64,000 nucleotides of DNA, taken from contig NZ_CANMCZ010000001.1 of the NCBI RefSeq assembly GCF_947496485.1, forward strand, positions 1,359,596 through 1,423,595, read 5' to 3'. This DNA is from an uncultured Winogradskyella sp. (GTDB lineage: Bacteria; Bacteroidota; Bacteroidia; Flavobacteriales; Flavobacteriaceae). The translations under genes and the position numbers were made by a program. Position 1 is the first letter of the stretch. Each line of letters begins with the position of its first letter. Positions 9,170 through 18,890 of the stretch are shown in pieces. Under the pieces are notes generated by a model. The model saw only the letters and a program-made list of their open reading frames with translations, did no database searches and was not told the origin of the DNA.

Positions 9170-10462
9170 TTAATTTTTTATCAATTTTCTAATAACTTCG
9201 ATTCCATCAACGGAGATACCTTTTACAAGGTAAATAGCCTTTGGTAATGCTATAATAGAAATGGAATACCCTTTAGAATTTAATATTTTTCTACCTTTTA
9301 AATCATAAACCTCTATGGAGGTAATCCGTTCATCAGAAAAAGAAACTAAATCTGTTGATGGGTTGGGATAAATGAATGTAGACTGACTGTTTTGACTTAT
9401 GTCTTCTGTATCTAACAAAAGACTTGAAATATCTATGCCGTTTTTTATTAGAAGACCGTAATTTGTTAATATAGACAGTACAATAGTTGTTGAGCTGGTT
9501 TGAAGGGCTTCAATTTTTCGGATTGATAAATCATCTGGAAGATCATTCGTTAATTTTGCACCTAAGACTTCAATAGTCTCAATTGTTGAGGGGTTATTAG
9601 AATCTGGCCTAACGATCTCTGCGCCTATAGTTTTTTCTGATTCTTGAAACTGAATAAACGCCATTAAAGCATTAGCTATATTGGCTCCCTGCGAAGTTGT
9701 TATTTCGATTGAGCTTGCTTCAATTTCATCAACAAGTATTGGACAAATATCTTCAACAGCATTACCAAACGCATCTAACGTTATAAAGACTGCTTCGGTA
9801 ATATCATTAATTATAAAAAAACCAAAATCATCATCTGCATTTGAGGGCATGTCTAATGGTATTGGGTCAACTATTGGGTCTGTAGCAAGTGCAACAGGCA
9901 TTACAAAAGGAGATGTTGCTGTTGACGATGCATGAGGGATAACATTTATAACTTTTCCTGTTGCTGGTGGCTCTGCAGATGACACAGCTAAGACCCTAAA
10001 ATTTGGAACCTGCAATCCAGATTTAGCACCAAAAGAAGTGTTTTTAGTTAAATCTCTATCTTCAGTTAATATTTGCTCAGGTGCCGAACATGTTGCATTA
10101 GGAATGTCACAAATCGTTTTATAAACTAAATAATTAAAAGCAGCGTCGAAACCCTTATGAACAAGAGTTAGTATTCCATTATCAGAATCACTAACATTTG
10201 CTTTTTTAGTAACTATAGCATTATAATTAGGTAGATTGTGATTTAAAGCCGTTGTATTATTACTTTCATCAAAAACTAGCCATCCCGTGCTGTTTTCGAC
10301 AATAAATTGATTGTTATCACTAACAATACTTCTTAGATAATTACCTGTTGATGGTGTAAGTGTTGTGGCTGTTGAAAACGCCCCATTGAAATTCATGGGG
10401 TCAATTTCCGTATAATGAAAATCAAATGTTCTAGTAAAGCCTACATCTATATTGCCATTCAT
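9170..10462 (-). CDS. T9SS sorting-domain protein, 3' half of a probable split gene
   Basis: This frame encodes 430 residues that end in a type A T9SS sorting domain (FIYPNPSTDLVSFS near residue 363, then VYDLKGRKIL, IYLVKG and a KLIKN tail). It has no signal peptide, which is incompatible with type IX export, because cargo must first cross by Sec. The preceding gene (10459-11583) has a signal peptide and a propeller-like body but no sorting domain. The two overlap by four bases exactly at a run of six A, and seven A would join them in frame as one protein of about 800 residues. I therefore read it as the C-terminal half of a single surface protein, interrupted by a one-base indel, sequencing error or slippage site. 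Confidence 0.7.
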   Translation of the reverse strand: MNGNIDVGFTRTFDFHYTEIDPMNFNGAFSTATTLTPSTGNYLRSIVSDNNQFIVENSTGWLVFDESNNTTALNHNLPNYNAIVTKKANVSDSDNGILTLVHKGFDAAFNYLVYKTICDIPNATCSAPEQILTEDRDLTKNTSFGAKSGLQVPNFRVLAVSSAEPPATGKVINVIPHASSTATSPFVMPVALATDPIVDPIPLDMPSNADDDFGFFIINDITEAVFITLDAFGNAVEDICPILVDEIEASSIEITTSQGANIANALMAFIQFQESEKTIGAEIVRPDSNNPSTIETIEVLGAKLTNDLPDDLSIRKIEALQTSSTTIVLSILTNYGLLIKNGIDISSLLLDTEDISQNSQSTFIYPNPSTDLVSFSDERITSIEVYDLKGRKILNSKGYSISIIALPKAIYLVKGISVDGIEVIRKLIKN

Positions 10463-11583
10463 TTTTTACGAATTGAAAAATCACTTATTACATTAGAGTT
10501 TACAGCAACAGGAGCATTTAAATAATTAATATTTGAATTGGTGCAGCTTTCGGTTGAGGGTGTAAATTCGACTAATTTCCCGATGTCTGGAATACTAGAA
10601 AAAATTATAGGCGCAGCGTATACTTTACCGTTTCCTCCAAAAGCTGTTGCTGAATACACATTTTCGTTTAGACAATTAGCGTCATCTTCTCTATAATTTG
10701 TCCATGTATTAGTGCTTAAGTCAACAACCGAAAGTCCAAAAAAATAAGTGCTAGGCGCAGAAGTATTTACGAGTAAATCACTTGTGGTTTCGTTTACTGA
10801 AATTTCATGTGCTTGGTAAGGAAGTCCATTAATTGGGTTTAATTCTTGATACGAATTCCAAACGCCCGAACTGCTTAAGGTATTTATTCCTTGAAAACTC
10901 CCAATGTATAACGCGTCGTTCATATCCACATATAAAGAGAGTAGAAAATCAGAGAAAAGGTCTGAATTAGAGGGGGTGTGATTTATCCATGTATCTGTAG
11001 ATTTATCTAATTCCCACAATCCATTTGTATCACTAGCAAAATACGCTTTTGTACCTGTATTATTCTCAACGATATCTTGTGGTCTAAAAGAGGTGGCTTC
11101 CTCAACTTCGAAAGCACCATTAATAAACATTTGATACCCTAAAGCATCCTCTTTGTAGATATAAAGTGAACCATCTTTAGCATATTCCACTTGGAGAGGT
11201 AAAAAAGCACTTGTTGACTCTCCTATGGTTAAATTAGAATTATCATAACTATAAGTTATGACAGAGGCTCCATCATAAACACCAATACCATCATTTAAAG
11301 TAAAGGCGATATTATTACTTGTTGGATCTAAAGCAAGACTTTTAACTTTTCCAACAGCAGGGTCTTGACTTGTTAGGTTTAAAAAATCTGTAACAGAGTT
11401 TGTTGAGGTATTATATTTAATATATCCAATATCAGTTGCAAGATGTAGCTCATCTGTATTAACATCATCAGGTGTTATTTTGGTAATTTCACTGGGCTTA
11501 GTATATAAATACCAGCCATCGGTTTGTGTGAAAGCATTTATAGTGCAAAAAAACGCTAATAGCGTAAGTAATTTTGTTTTCAT
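10459..11583 (-). CDS. Exported propeller-like protein, 5' half of a probable split T9SS gene
   Basis: From the ATG at 11583 the product has 374 residues: signal peptide MKTKLLTLLAFFCTINAFTQ, then repeats of beta-propeller type. Examples are the LHLATDIGYIKYN, KSLALDP, KAYFASDTNGLWELD and ALYIGSFQGINTL segments, which recall two-component-regulator propeller repeats. The frame stops at SIRKK immediately before the ATG of the next frame, inside a run of six A (plus-strand T run near 10462-10467). No sorting domain is present. An ATG ten codons upstream (11613) is less likely because it would precede a good signal peptide. A PorZ-like component of the T9SS is one possibility for the joined protein, but the evidence is only architectural. 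Confidence 0.7.
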   Translation of the reverse strand: MKTKLLTLLAFFCTINAFTQTDGWYLYTKPSEITKITPDDVNTDELHLATDIGYIKYNTSTNSVTDFLNLTSQDPAVGKVKSLALDPTSNNIAFTLNDGIGVYDGASVITYSYDNSNLTIGESTSAFLPLQVEYAKDGSLYIYKEDALGYQMFINGAFEVEEATSFRPQDIVENNTGTKAYFASDTNGLWELDKSTDTWINHTPSNSDLFSDFLLSLYVDMNDALYIGSFQGINTLSSSGVWNSYQELNPINGLPYQAHEISVNETTSDLLVNTSAPSTYFFGLSVVDLSTNTWTNYREDDANCLNENVYSATAFGGNGKVYAAPIIFSSIPDIGKLVEFTPSTESCTNSNINYLNAPVAVNSNVISDFSIRKK

Positions 11584-11691
11584 CGAAAAATAATTTTGAA
11601 TTAATAGCTTCAATGAAGTTACACTCTAAATCAATGTATTAGCTTAAAATGTGATAACTGACACAAAAAACAACATGTTTAACTGTAATAA

Positions 11692-13224
11692 TTACCCAAG
11701 ATTGTTTTTAAAGATGCGAGATAATGGAATATTTATATCTGGCTGGAGAATAACGTTAGACCTATTTATGGAAGAAACAAAGTTTTTGTTGATAATATAG
11801 GAGCGGTGCACTTTTACAAAATTTGGCGGTAGTATTTCTAAAATAGCTTTTATTTTATTTCGGTCAATGATTCTCTTTTTATCAGTGACAAATTCTAAAT
11901 AATTACCATCAGATTTAATGTATTTTAATTCTTTTAAGTAGACCTTGGTTTTATTGTTTAGTATAACAGCAATTTCCTCAACCTTCTTTGCGATATGAGC
12001 TTTTTCTAGCTCCACTTCCTTAATGCGTTTTTGAGATTGAAAAAAGCGTCTTCCAAGCCATACGGTAATTAACGAAGAGACCAGGGCGACAATAAACCAT
12101 CTCCACCTTAAGGTTTCTTGCTTATATATTTCCAACTCATTTTTCTGATTATCTTTTTGAAGTTTTATTATTTTATTAGCTTGTTTTTGGTTTTCAAATT
12201 TTGCTGTGATTTCCGCTATCCGTTCATTTTGCTTGAATTCAGCTATAGAATCACTTATTGACTTATAATTATTGGAATGAAAAAGAGCTTCTTTGAAATC
12301 TTGTTTAGCCTCATAAGATTTTGATAAAAAATATTCTATTTCTGCAATTTGGTTTCTTTTCTTATTTCCTTCTTTTGCTTTCTTTAAATTTACAATGGCG
12401 TTCTCGAAATCACCAACACTATAATAACATTGACCAATTAGGAAATAGGTCTTGTTTAAATTGGTTAAAAAATTAAGGTTCTTTTTTATTTTGATTGAGT
12501 TCTTAAAATGACCTATCGCTTCGGAATAACGCTTTTCATCCATTAGCGATTGCCCAAGGTTATATAAAACAATAGACTTTAACTTTTCGTTATCTCCATT
12601 TTCAAGCTCTTTAAGCATTTTTAATGACTCAGTTGTTTTTTCGGCGGACGTCATTCCTCTACCACTTGAATCGACGCTGTGTTTTTTGTTGTTATTGCCA
12701 GTAACTTTCAGAGAAGCATCAAAGAAATAGTCTGCAAGCTTTAGTTTACCTAATTTTTCGTAAATCACTCCAATTTGCAAATAAGATTTAGCTAGCCCCT
12801 TTTTATTATTTGCTGTTTTATAGAATTCTACGCCGTAGAAGTAATATTCTAATGCCTTATCAAACTCTTCTTTTATGTCATAGATAGCCGCTTGATTATA
12901 GTTTGTATTGCCATTAAGAACACCATTGAGCTTGTCTTGACTATCAAAATTAAATTGCAATAATGCTTGCGCTTCGGTTATTTTATCTACTGATATAAGA
13001 TAGAATGAATAATAATAGCCAGTTGCCCCAATGAGAAAGGTGTCTTTTTCTCTCTTAGCAAGGTCATACGCTTTTTGGGAATAATAAATAGCACTATCTT
13101 GATTTTTAGCACCACTCTTAATTGCCTTTTGGATAAAAGAATCAATTACTTTATGATCAGTTTGTGCATTTAGAATGCAAGAAATAAAGAAGCAAACGAA
13201 AAATAAATAGCCACTATTTTTCAT
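11692..13224 (-). CDS. TPR, one-pass membrane and LytTR DNA-binding regulator
   Basis: A 510-residue protein with, in order: a signal peptide (to NAQ, about residue 21), a series of TPR-like helical repeats (about 60-340, such as AIGHFKNSIKIKKNLNFL), a coiled-coil stretch, a transmembrane helix (WRWFIVALVSSLITVWLG, about 377-394), and a LytTR DNA-binding domain (about 420-510, including YIKSDGNYLEF and VHRSYIINKNFV). This arrangement puts TPRs in the periplasm and the DNA-binding domain in the cytoplasm, a common flavobacterial one-component design. The target genes cannot be read from the sequence; the adjacent T9SS propeller operon is a candidate. Confidence 0.87.
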   Translation of the reverse strand: MKNSGYLFFVCFFISCILNAQTDHKVIDSFIQKAIKSGAKNQDSAIYYSQKAYDLAKREKDTFLIGATGYYYSFYLISVDKITEAQALLQFNFDSQDKLNGVLNGNTNYNQAAIYDIKEEFDKALEYYFYGVEFYKTANNKKGLAKSYLQIGVIYEKLGKLKLADYFFDASLKVTGNNNKKHSVDSSGRGMTSAEKTTESLKMLKELENGDNEKLKSIVLYNLGQSLMDEKRYSEAIGHFKNSIKIKKNLNFLTNLNKTYFLIGQCYYSVGDFENAIVNLKKAKEGNKKRNQIAEIEYFLSKSYEAKQDFKEALFHSNNYKSISDSIAEFKQNERIAEITAKFENQKQANKIIKLQKDNQKNELEIYKQETLRWRWFIVALVSSLITVWLGRRFFQSQKRIKEVELEKAHIAKKVEEIAVILNNKTKVYLKELKYIKSDGNYLEFVTDKKRIIDRNKIKAILEILPPNFVKVHRSYIINKNFVSSINRSNVILQPDINIPLSRIFKNNLG

Positions 13225-13277
13225 ACTTAAAAGTACAAAAAATATAGAAATCTATTCTTTAGTTAAATATTGACAAC

Positions 13278-15074
13278 TTAATCATTCAACTTCAAAACAG
13301 CCATAAATGCTTGTTGAGGTATTTCAACATTACCTACTTGTCGCATACGTTTTTTGCCTTTTTTCTGCTTTTCAAGTAGCTTACGTTTACGGGATATATC
13401 ACCACCATAACATTTAGCGGTTACATCTTTACGAAGTGCCTTTACAGTTTCACGAGAAATAATTTTGGCTCCAATCGCGGCTTGTATTGGAATATCAAAT
13501 TGTTGTCTCGGAATTAACTCCTTTAACTTTTCACACATTTTTTTACCAATATGTTGCGCATTATCTGCGTGAATTAAAGCTGAAAGTGCATCAACAGGTT
13601 GGGCATTTAATAAGACATCTAGCCTAACTAATTTAGAAACCTTCATGCCGATTGGCGAATAATCAAAAGACGCATACCCTTTTGATACTGTTTTTAAGCG
13701 ATCATAAAAATCAAAAACAATTTCAGCCAATGGCATTTCAAATATTAACTCAACGCGTTCTGTTGTTAAATACGTCTGGTTAATGATCATACCGCGTTTT
13801 TCTATACAAAGGCTCATAACATTACCCACAAAATCGGCTTTTGTAATAATAGTCGCTTTTATATAAGGTTCTTCAACTCTATTAACAGTTGTAGGCTCAG
13901 GTAAATCACTAGGATTATTAACTTCAAAAGCAACATCTGGTTCTTTATTAGTATAAGCATGATATGATACATTGGGAACGGTTGTAATGACCGTCATATC
14001 AAATTCGCGCTCTAAGCGCTCTTGTATAATTTCCATGTGTAACATACCTAAGAAACCACAACGAAACCCGAAACCTAAAGCCGCAGAGCTTTCAGGAGTA
14101 AATACCAAAGAGGCATCATTTAATTGAAGTTTTTCCATTGAGTTTCTTAGCTCTTCGTAATCTTCTGTATCTACAGGATAAATACCAGCAAATACCATAG
14201 GTTTTACATCTTCAAAACCTTCGACGATATTTGTTGTCGGATTAGCAAAATCAGTAATAGTATCACCAACCTTAACTTCTTTAGCGGTTTTTATACCAGT
14301 GATTAAATACCCAACATCTCCTGCTTTTACACTTTGTTTAGGAACCTGATTCAATTTTAATGTACCCACCTCGTCAGCAAAGTATTCTTTATCGGTTGCT
14401 ACGAATTTAATTTTCTGCCCTTTTTTAATTTCTCCATTAAAGACTCTAAAGTAGGTTTCAATACCTCTAAAAGTATTATAAACAGAATCGAATATCAGAG
14501 CTTGGAGTGGCTCATCAACATTTCCTTCAGGAGCAGGAATACGCTCAATTATAGCTTTTAAAATATTATCTACACCAAATCCTGTTTTCCCACTAGCATG
14601 AATCACCTCTTCGGGATCACAACCCAATAAATCTACAATATCGTCAGTAACTTCTTCTGGATTTGCACTTGGTAAATCCACCTTATTCAATACAGGAATA
14701 ATCTCTAAATCATTTTCTAAAGCCAAGTACAAATTAGAAATGGTTTGCGCCTGTATACTTTGAGCAGCATCAACAATCAATAAAGCGCCTTCACAAGCAG
14801 CAATAGATCGCGATACTTCATAAGAGAAATCTACGTGACCTGGAGTATCAATAAGATTAAGCACATATTTTTCACCTTCAAACTCATAATCCATTTGAAT
14901 GGCATGTGATTTTATGGTAATGCCACGCTCACGCTCCAAGTCCATACTATCTAAAAGTTGGTCTTGTTTTTCACGCGCAGTTACAGAACCTGTATAATCT
15001 AATAAGCGATCTGCAAGTGTACTTTTTCCGTGGTCTATGTGTGCAATAATGCAAAAATTGCGGATATTCTTCAT
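13278..15074 (-). CDS. lepA: Elongation factor 4 (back-translocating GTPase LepA)
   Basis: A 598-residue translational GTPase of full normal length. The G1 motif AHIDHGKST lies at residues 11-19, DTPGH at about 77 and NKVD at about 131. The C-terminal LepA-specific domain (CTD with [20 protein letters not shown] near 556) distinguishes it from EF-G. It acts on the ribosome in the cytoplasm. The gene stands alone, with a strong -7 element about 30 bases upstream. Confidence 0.98.
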   Translation of the reverse strand: MKNIRNFCIIAHIDHGKSTLADRLLDYTGSVTAREKQDQLLDSMDLERERGITIKSHAIQMDYEFEGEKYVLNLIDTPGHVDFSYEVSRSIAACEGALLIVDAAQSIQAQTISNLYLALENDLEIIPVLNKVDLPSANPEEVTDDIVDLLGCDPEEVIHASGKTGFGVDNILKAIIERIPAPEGNVDEPLQALIFDSVYNTFRGIETYFRVFNGEIKKGQKIKFVATDKEYFADEVGTLKLNQVPKQSVKAGDVGYLITGIKTAKEVKVGDTITDFANPTTNIVEGFEDVKPMVFAGIYPVDTEDYEELRNSMEKLQLNDASLVFTPESSAALGFGFRCGFLGMLHMEIIQERLEREFDMTVITTVPNVSYHAYTNKEPDVAFEVNNPSDLPEPTTVNRVEEPYIKATIITKADFVGNVMSLCIEKRGMIINQTYLTTERVELIFEMPLAEIVFDFYDRLKTVSKGYASFDYSPIGMKVSKLVRLDVLLNAQPVDALSALIHADNAQHIGKKMCEKLKELIPRQQFDIPIQAAIGAKIISRETVKALRKDVTAKCYGGDISRKRKLLEKQKKGKKRMRQVGNVEIPQQAFMAVLKLND

Positions 15075-15105
15075 TTATCTTTATCTAAGGCAACATTTAA
15101 GACTG

Positions 15106-15113
15106 CAAATATA
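15106..15113 (-). promoter_or_regulatory. Bacteroidetes -7 element upstream of lepA
   Basis: On the minus strand the octamer TATATTTG, followed by CA, matches TAnnTTTG; a TTG lies about 25 bases further upstream, a little beyond the usual spacing. It sits 31 bases before the lepA ATG. Confidence 0.55.
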
Positions 15114-15227
15114 ATTGATTTCTTGTGCTTTGTGGTATCAAAAATCATAATTAAACCTTGATGAATTACGGTAAAACCACAAGAAAAAGTAAAAAACAAT
15201 CTTTATATTGCGATACAAACCAAACTA

Positions 15228-17633
15228 ATGATTGTTCGCCTACGATATTGTTTAAGCGTGTTTTTTTTTACACTGTGCTTTACTGTATTTGCTCAAGATT
15301 TCTCCATTTCAGGAAAAGTTGTTGATGCAAACGGTAGTCCTATTGAGTTTGCGAATGTGATTATCTCGGTCGAAAATGAAGAAGAGTTTTTTAAAGGTAC
15401 TTCAACAGACGAAAGAGGCATTTTTAAGCTAGAGGACTTAACTTCTACCACCTATTTTATTAGAATAAGCTATATTGGTTATGAGGAGTTTGAACAAAAA
15501 GTCGTATTAAATGGAACTCTGAACTTAAAAACAATTCAGCTTCATGAGATTCCTGAAAGTTTAAACGAAGTTACTGTAATTGCCAAGAAGCCTACAACAA
15601 CGCGTAAACCAGATCGATTAATTTTCAATATAGAAAATACGGCTTTGACTGAAGGTTCTACACTTAGTGTTTTAAAAAGTACTCCTGGAGTTATAGTTTC
15701 TGAAGGAAGCATAAATATAAAAAGTGCACCAGCAGCTGTTTACATAAACAATAGAAGGGTTCAATTAACTAATGATGAGTTAATGCAACTACTCGAAAGT
15801 TCACCAGCCAATAGTATTAAGTCTATTGAAGTCATTACAAACCCTCCAGCAAGCTATGATGCGGATAGTGGTTCTGTTATTAATATTATAATGAGCAAAA
15901 ACTTAACAACAGGTTATCGCGGAAGTGTGCAAACTAATTATACGCAAGGTGTTTTTCCTAGATATAATGCCGCAACAAGTCATTATTTTAAAAATAATAA
16001 AGTCAATCTTAATTTAAATTATAGTTACACCAACAAAAAGATCAATAGAGATCAGGATGACACGGTTAATTTTTTAGGTAATGCAAATGAAATAGATCAA
16101 ATATGGAAATCAAATGTTAATAGGAACACATGGTCCGAAACTCATAATGTTAATCTTAATTTCGATTATTACCTAGATGATAAAAACACATTGAGCCTTA
16201 CCAGTACTGGTCTGTATACACCATACTTTAAATATCAAATAAGAAACAATACTGATATTTTTGACGAAAATTTAGTTTTTCAAGAGCGTTTTACAGCAGA
16301 CAACTTATCAAGGGATAACAAATACAATATTGGAACAGACCTTATTTATAGACACGATTTTGAAAACAAAGCCAGTCTTTCTTTTAATGCACACTACACA
16401 ATTTACGATTATGAGCGCGACCAGAAAGTGCTTCAGGACGAATCAGGAGAAGTTAATGATTCAGAATTCAAAACCTTGGCTAATCAAAACACCAATATCA
16501 TCACCGGAAAGGTAGATTATAGTTTGCCGATAGATGAAACCTCTAATTTTGATGCTGGTGTAAAATACTCTAATGTTAAAACCGATAGCGATATCACAAG
16601 ATTAGATATTGTTGGTGGTGCAGAAGTTTTAAACACAGAAAACACAGATGCTTTTAAATATGATGAAAAGGTTTTTGCAGCTTACAGTAATTATAGCAAA
16701 TCTTGGGACAAATGGGATTTAAACCTTGGGTTGAGAGCTGAACAAACTAATATCGAAGGAGAATCTTTAACGTTGAGTGAAACGAACACACAAGATTATC
16801 TAAACTGGTTTCCTAATGCGAGTATATCACACCAAATAGTTGAAGATGTAAGTTTATACGCAAGCTACAAACGGAGTATTACAAGGCCTAGTTATACAGA
16901 TTTAAACCCGTTTACATTTTTCTTAAATGAAAATACAATTGTTTTAGGTAACCCTAACCTAATACCAACATACTTGGATCATTATAAAATAGGAACGAAC
17001 TTTTTAGAACATTTCACCGTAGAGGCTTATTACATAAATTATGATGGCGACATTGTAGAGTTACCTCGTCAAAACAATTCAACTAATGTTATAGCTTACA
17101 CACCTACCAATCTAGATAAAAAAACGGAGTATGGTTTTGACTTTTCGTTTGAGTATTCTCCTACCCAAAGCTGGTACTTGTATGCAGTGACATCATTTTA
17201 TAATATCACTGAAGAGTCGGATTTTGGCGAAGGATTTGTAGAGCAAAGCCAGTGGTCCAACTATAGTATTTTACAGAATAGCCTGTTGCTTTTAGAAGAT
17301 AATAGTTTAAATATTAACTTAACTTTATATTGGGTTGGTAAAAATCTTCAACAATTTCAAACTGTTAAAGATCGTCTGGTGTCGGAGCTGAGTATATCGA
17401 AATCAATTTTTAATAAAAAAGGAGTTATTTCTCTAGCTGTTGAAGACATTTTCAATAAACACGATTATGATTCTTCAATAAATTATTTAAATCAATCTAG
17501 CAGAAGTTTTGTTGATGCCGATAATCGCTACATAAAACTAGGTTTCCGTTACAACTTCGGTAACACCAAACTAAATACTAACGAGCGTACTACAGACGCT
17601 GAAGAAAGAGAAAGATTAAAAGACTTGAATTAA
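15228..17633 (+). CDS. TonB-dependent-receptor-like outer membrane beta-barrel protein
   Basis: An 801-residue outer-membrane protein. A signal peptide (to VFAQ, residue 22) is followed by a carboxypeptidase-regulatory-like domain (ISGKVVDANGSPIEFANVII, about 26-105), a plug-like domain (about 125-215, with TPGVIVSEGSINIKSAPAAV and VEVITNPPASYDADSGSVINI-type spacing) and a large beta-barrel of the OMP_b-brl_3 class to about residue 775. No SusD partner or visible TonB-exchange neighbour is present, so the ligand is unknown. The barrel's last strand (YIKLGFRYNFG) is followed by about 25 polar residues. It converges with and overlaps the next gene by four bases. Confidence 0.88.
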   Translation: MIVRLRYCLSVFFFTLCFTVFAQDFSISGKVVDANGSPIEFANVIISVENEEEFFKGTSTDERGIFKLEDLTSTTYFIRISYIGYEEFEQKVVLNGTLNLKTIQLHEIPESLNEVTVIAKKPTTTRKPDRLIFNIENTALTEGSTLSVLKSTPGVIVSEGSINIKSAPAAVYINNRRVQLTNDELMQLLESSPANSIKSIEVITNPPASYDADSGSVINIIMSKNLTTGYRGSVQTNYTQGVFPRYNAATSHYFKNNKVNLNLNYSYTNKKINRDQDDTVNFLGNANEIDQIWKSNVNRNTWSETHNVNLNFDYYLDDKNTLSLTSTGLYTPYFKYQIRNNTDIFDENLVFQERFTADNLSRDNKYNIGTDLIYRHDFENKASLSFNAHYTIYDYERDQKVLQDESGEVNDSEFKTLANQNTNIITGKVDYSLPIDETSNFDAGVKYSNVKTDSDITRLDIVGGAEVLNTENTDAFKYDEKVFAAYSNYSKSWDKWDLNLGLRAEQTNIEGESLTLSETNTQDYLNWFPNASISHQIVEDVSLYASYKRSITRPSYTDLNPFTFFLNENTIVLGNPNLIPTYLDHYKIGTNFLEHFTVEAYYINYDGDIVELPRQNNSTNVIAYTPTNLDKKTEYGFDFSFEYSPTQSWYLYAVTSFYNITEESDFGEGFVEQSQWSNYSILQNSLLLLEDNSLNINLTLYWVGKNLQQFQTVKDRLVSELSISKSIFNKKGVISLAVEDIFNKHDYDSSINYLNQSSRSFVDADNRYIKLGFRYNFGNTKLNTNERTTDAEERERLKDLN

Positions 17634-18739
17634 TCTTGCCATTCAGCAATAAAGAGATTTGTATCTCTACCACCACCATTATTACGGTTAGAAGAAAACG
17701 CTAAATACTTACCATTATTAGAAAACACAGGAAAGGCATCAAAAGTTTCTCCGTGTGTAACACGTTTTAAATTTTTACCATCAATATCGATTAAGTATAA
17801 ATTAAAGGGAAAACCACGTTCAGCTTCAAAATTAGAAGAGAATAAAATCTTTTCACCAGAAGGATGAAAAAATGGACTCCAATTGGCATTTCCTAAGTCA
17901 GTTAGCTGTCTTAGATCAGACCCATCTGCATTACAAATATATAATTCCATTTCGGTTGGTTCTACTAAGCCTTCAGCCAACAGGTCTTTATATTCTTTTA
18001 TTTCTTGTTCTGTTTTTGGTCGAGATGAGCGAAAGATTAATTTAGTACCATCTGGCGAAAAGAACGCTCCTCCATCGTAACCCAACTCATTGGTGATTTG
18101 TTTTACATCAGAGCCGTCAATATTCATGGTATATAGTTCTAAATCACCACTACGTGTAGAGGTGAAAACAATCTTATCTCCTTTTGGTGAAACGGTTGGT
18201 TCAGCATCATAACCGATTTCATTGGTTAATTGTTTAACAACATTACCCTCTAAATCAGCTACAAAAATATCGTAACTATCATAGATTGGCCAAATGTATT
18301 TCCCGTTTTTTCTAAGTGGGGTTTCAGGACATTCATCTTGCTTTAAGTGCGTAGATGCATAAATAATGTGTTTGTTGTCTGGTAAAAAATAAGCGCAAGT
18401 GGTTCTGCCTTTTCCCGTACTTAGCATTGGTGGAGCAATGCTATCCGTAAAGGTTTCATTAGCGTTCATTAAAAACATTTGGTCACAACCCACATTCCAT
18501 TTTTCGTTATTAGATTGAAATACTAATTGTTTATCATCAAAACTCCAGTAAGCCTCAGCATTATCTCCGCCAAAAGTGACTTGTCTAATAGATTTAAAGT
18601 GGGTTTCTTCAGGGTAAATTAAAGAATCATTTGTATTACTTATTTCTGTTTTAGCTTCAGGATTTAAAGCCTCTTTTTTCTCATTTTTACAAGAAAAAAA
18701 CATAATCAAAAGGACCAAAACAACAGCTAATCTATTCAT
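17630..18739 (-). CDS. TolB-like PD40 beta-propeller lipoprotein
   Basis: A 369-residue protein with lipobox FFSC (residues about 14-17) and at least five PD40/WD40-like repeats of the form ...EPTVSPKGDKIVFTSTRSG... and ...GGAFFSPDGTKLIFRSSRP..., which are typical of the TolB C-terminal propeller. It lacks the TolB N-terminal domain and sits outside any tol-pal locus, so a general name is used. It is probably a periplasmic or surface lipoprotein that binds protein or peptide ligands. A good -7 element lies 44 bases upstream. Confidence 0.82.
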   Translation of the reverse strand: MNRLAVVLVLLIMFFSCKNEKKEALNPEAKTEISNTNDSLIYPEETHFKSIRQVTFGGDNAEAYWSFDDKQLVFQSNNEKWNVGCDQMFLMNANETFTDSIAPPMLSTGKGRTTCAYFLPDNKHIIYASTHLKQDECPETPLRKNGKYIWPIYDSYDIFVADLEGNVVKQLTNEIGYDAEPTVSPKGDKIVFTSTRSGDLELYTMNIDGSDVKQITNELGYDGGAFFSPDGTKLIFRSSRPKTEQEIKEYKDLLAEGLVEPTEMELYICNADGSDLRQLTDLGNANWSPFFHPSGEKILFSSNFEAERGFPFNLYLIDIDGKNLKRVTHGETFDAFPVFSNNGKYLAFSSNRNNGGGRDTNLFIAEWQD

Positions 18740-18782
18740 GATAAAGAATTATAATAAATGGCATTTAATGCCTAATTTTGTG

Positions 18783-18790
18783 CAAAAATA
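18783..18790 (-). promoter_or_regulatory. -7 promoter element for the PD40 lipoprotein gene
   Basis: Minus-strand TATTTTTG followed by CAC matches TAnnTTTG, 44 bases before the ATG. No clear -33 TTG was found at normal spacing. Confidence 0.45.
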
Positions 18791-18890
18791 GCATTTAGTC
18801 ATGAAATGAGCTCTATTATTTGTTTTATAATGACTGAAATAATTAATAGCGAATTCCATTTTACAGATTTAATTAAAAATATATTTCAAA

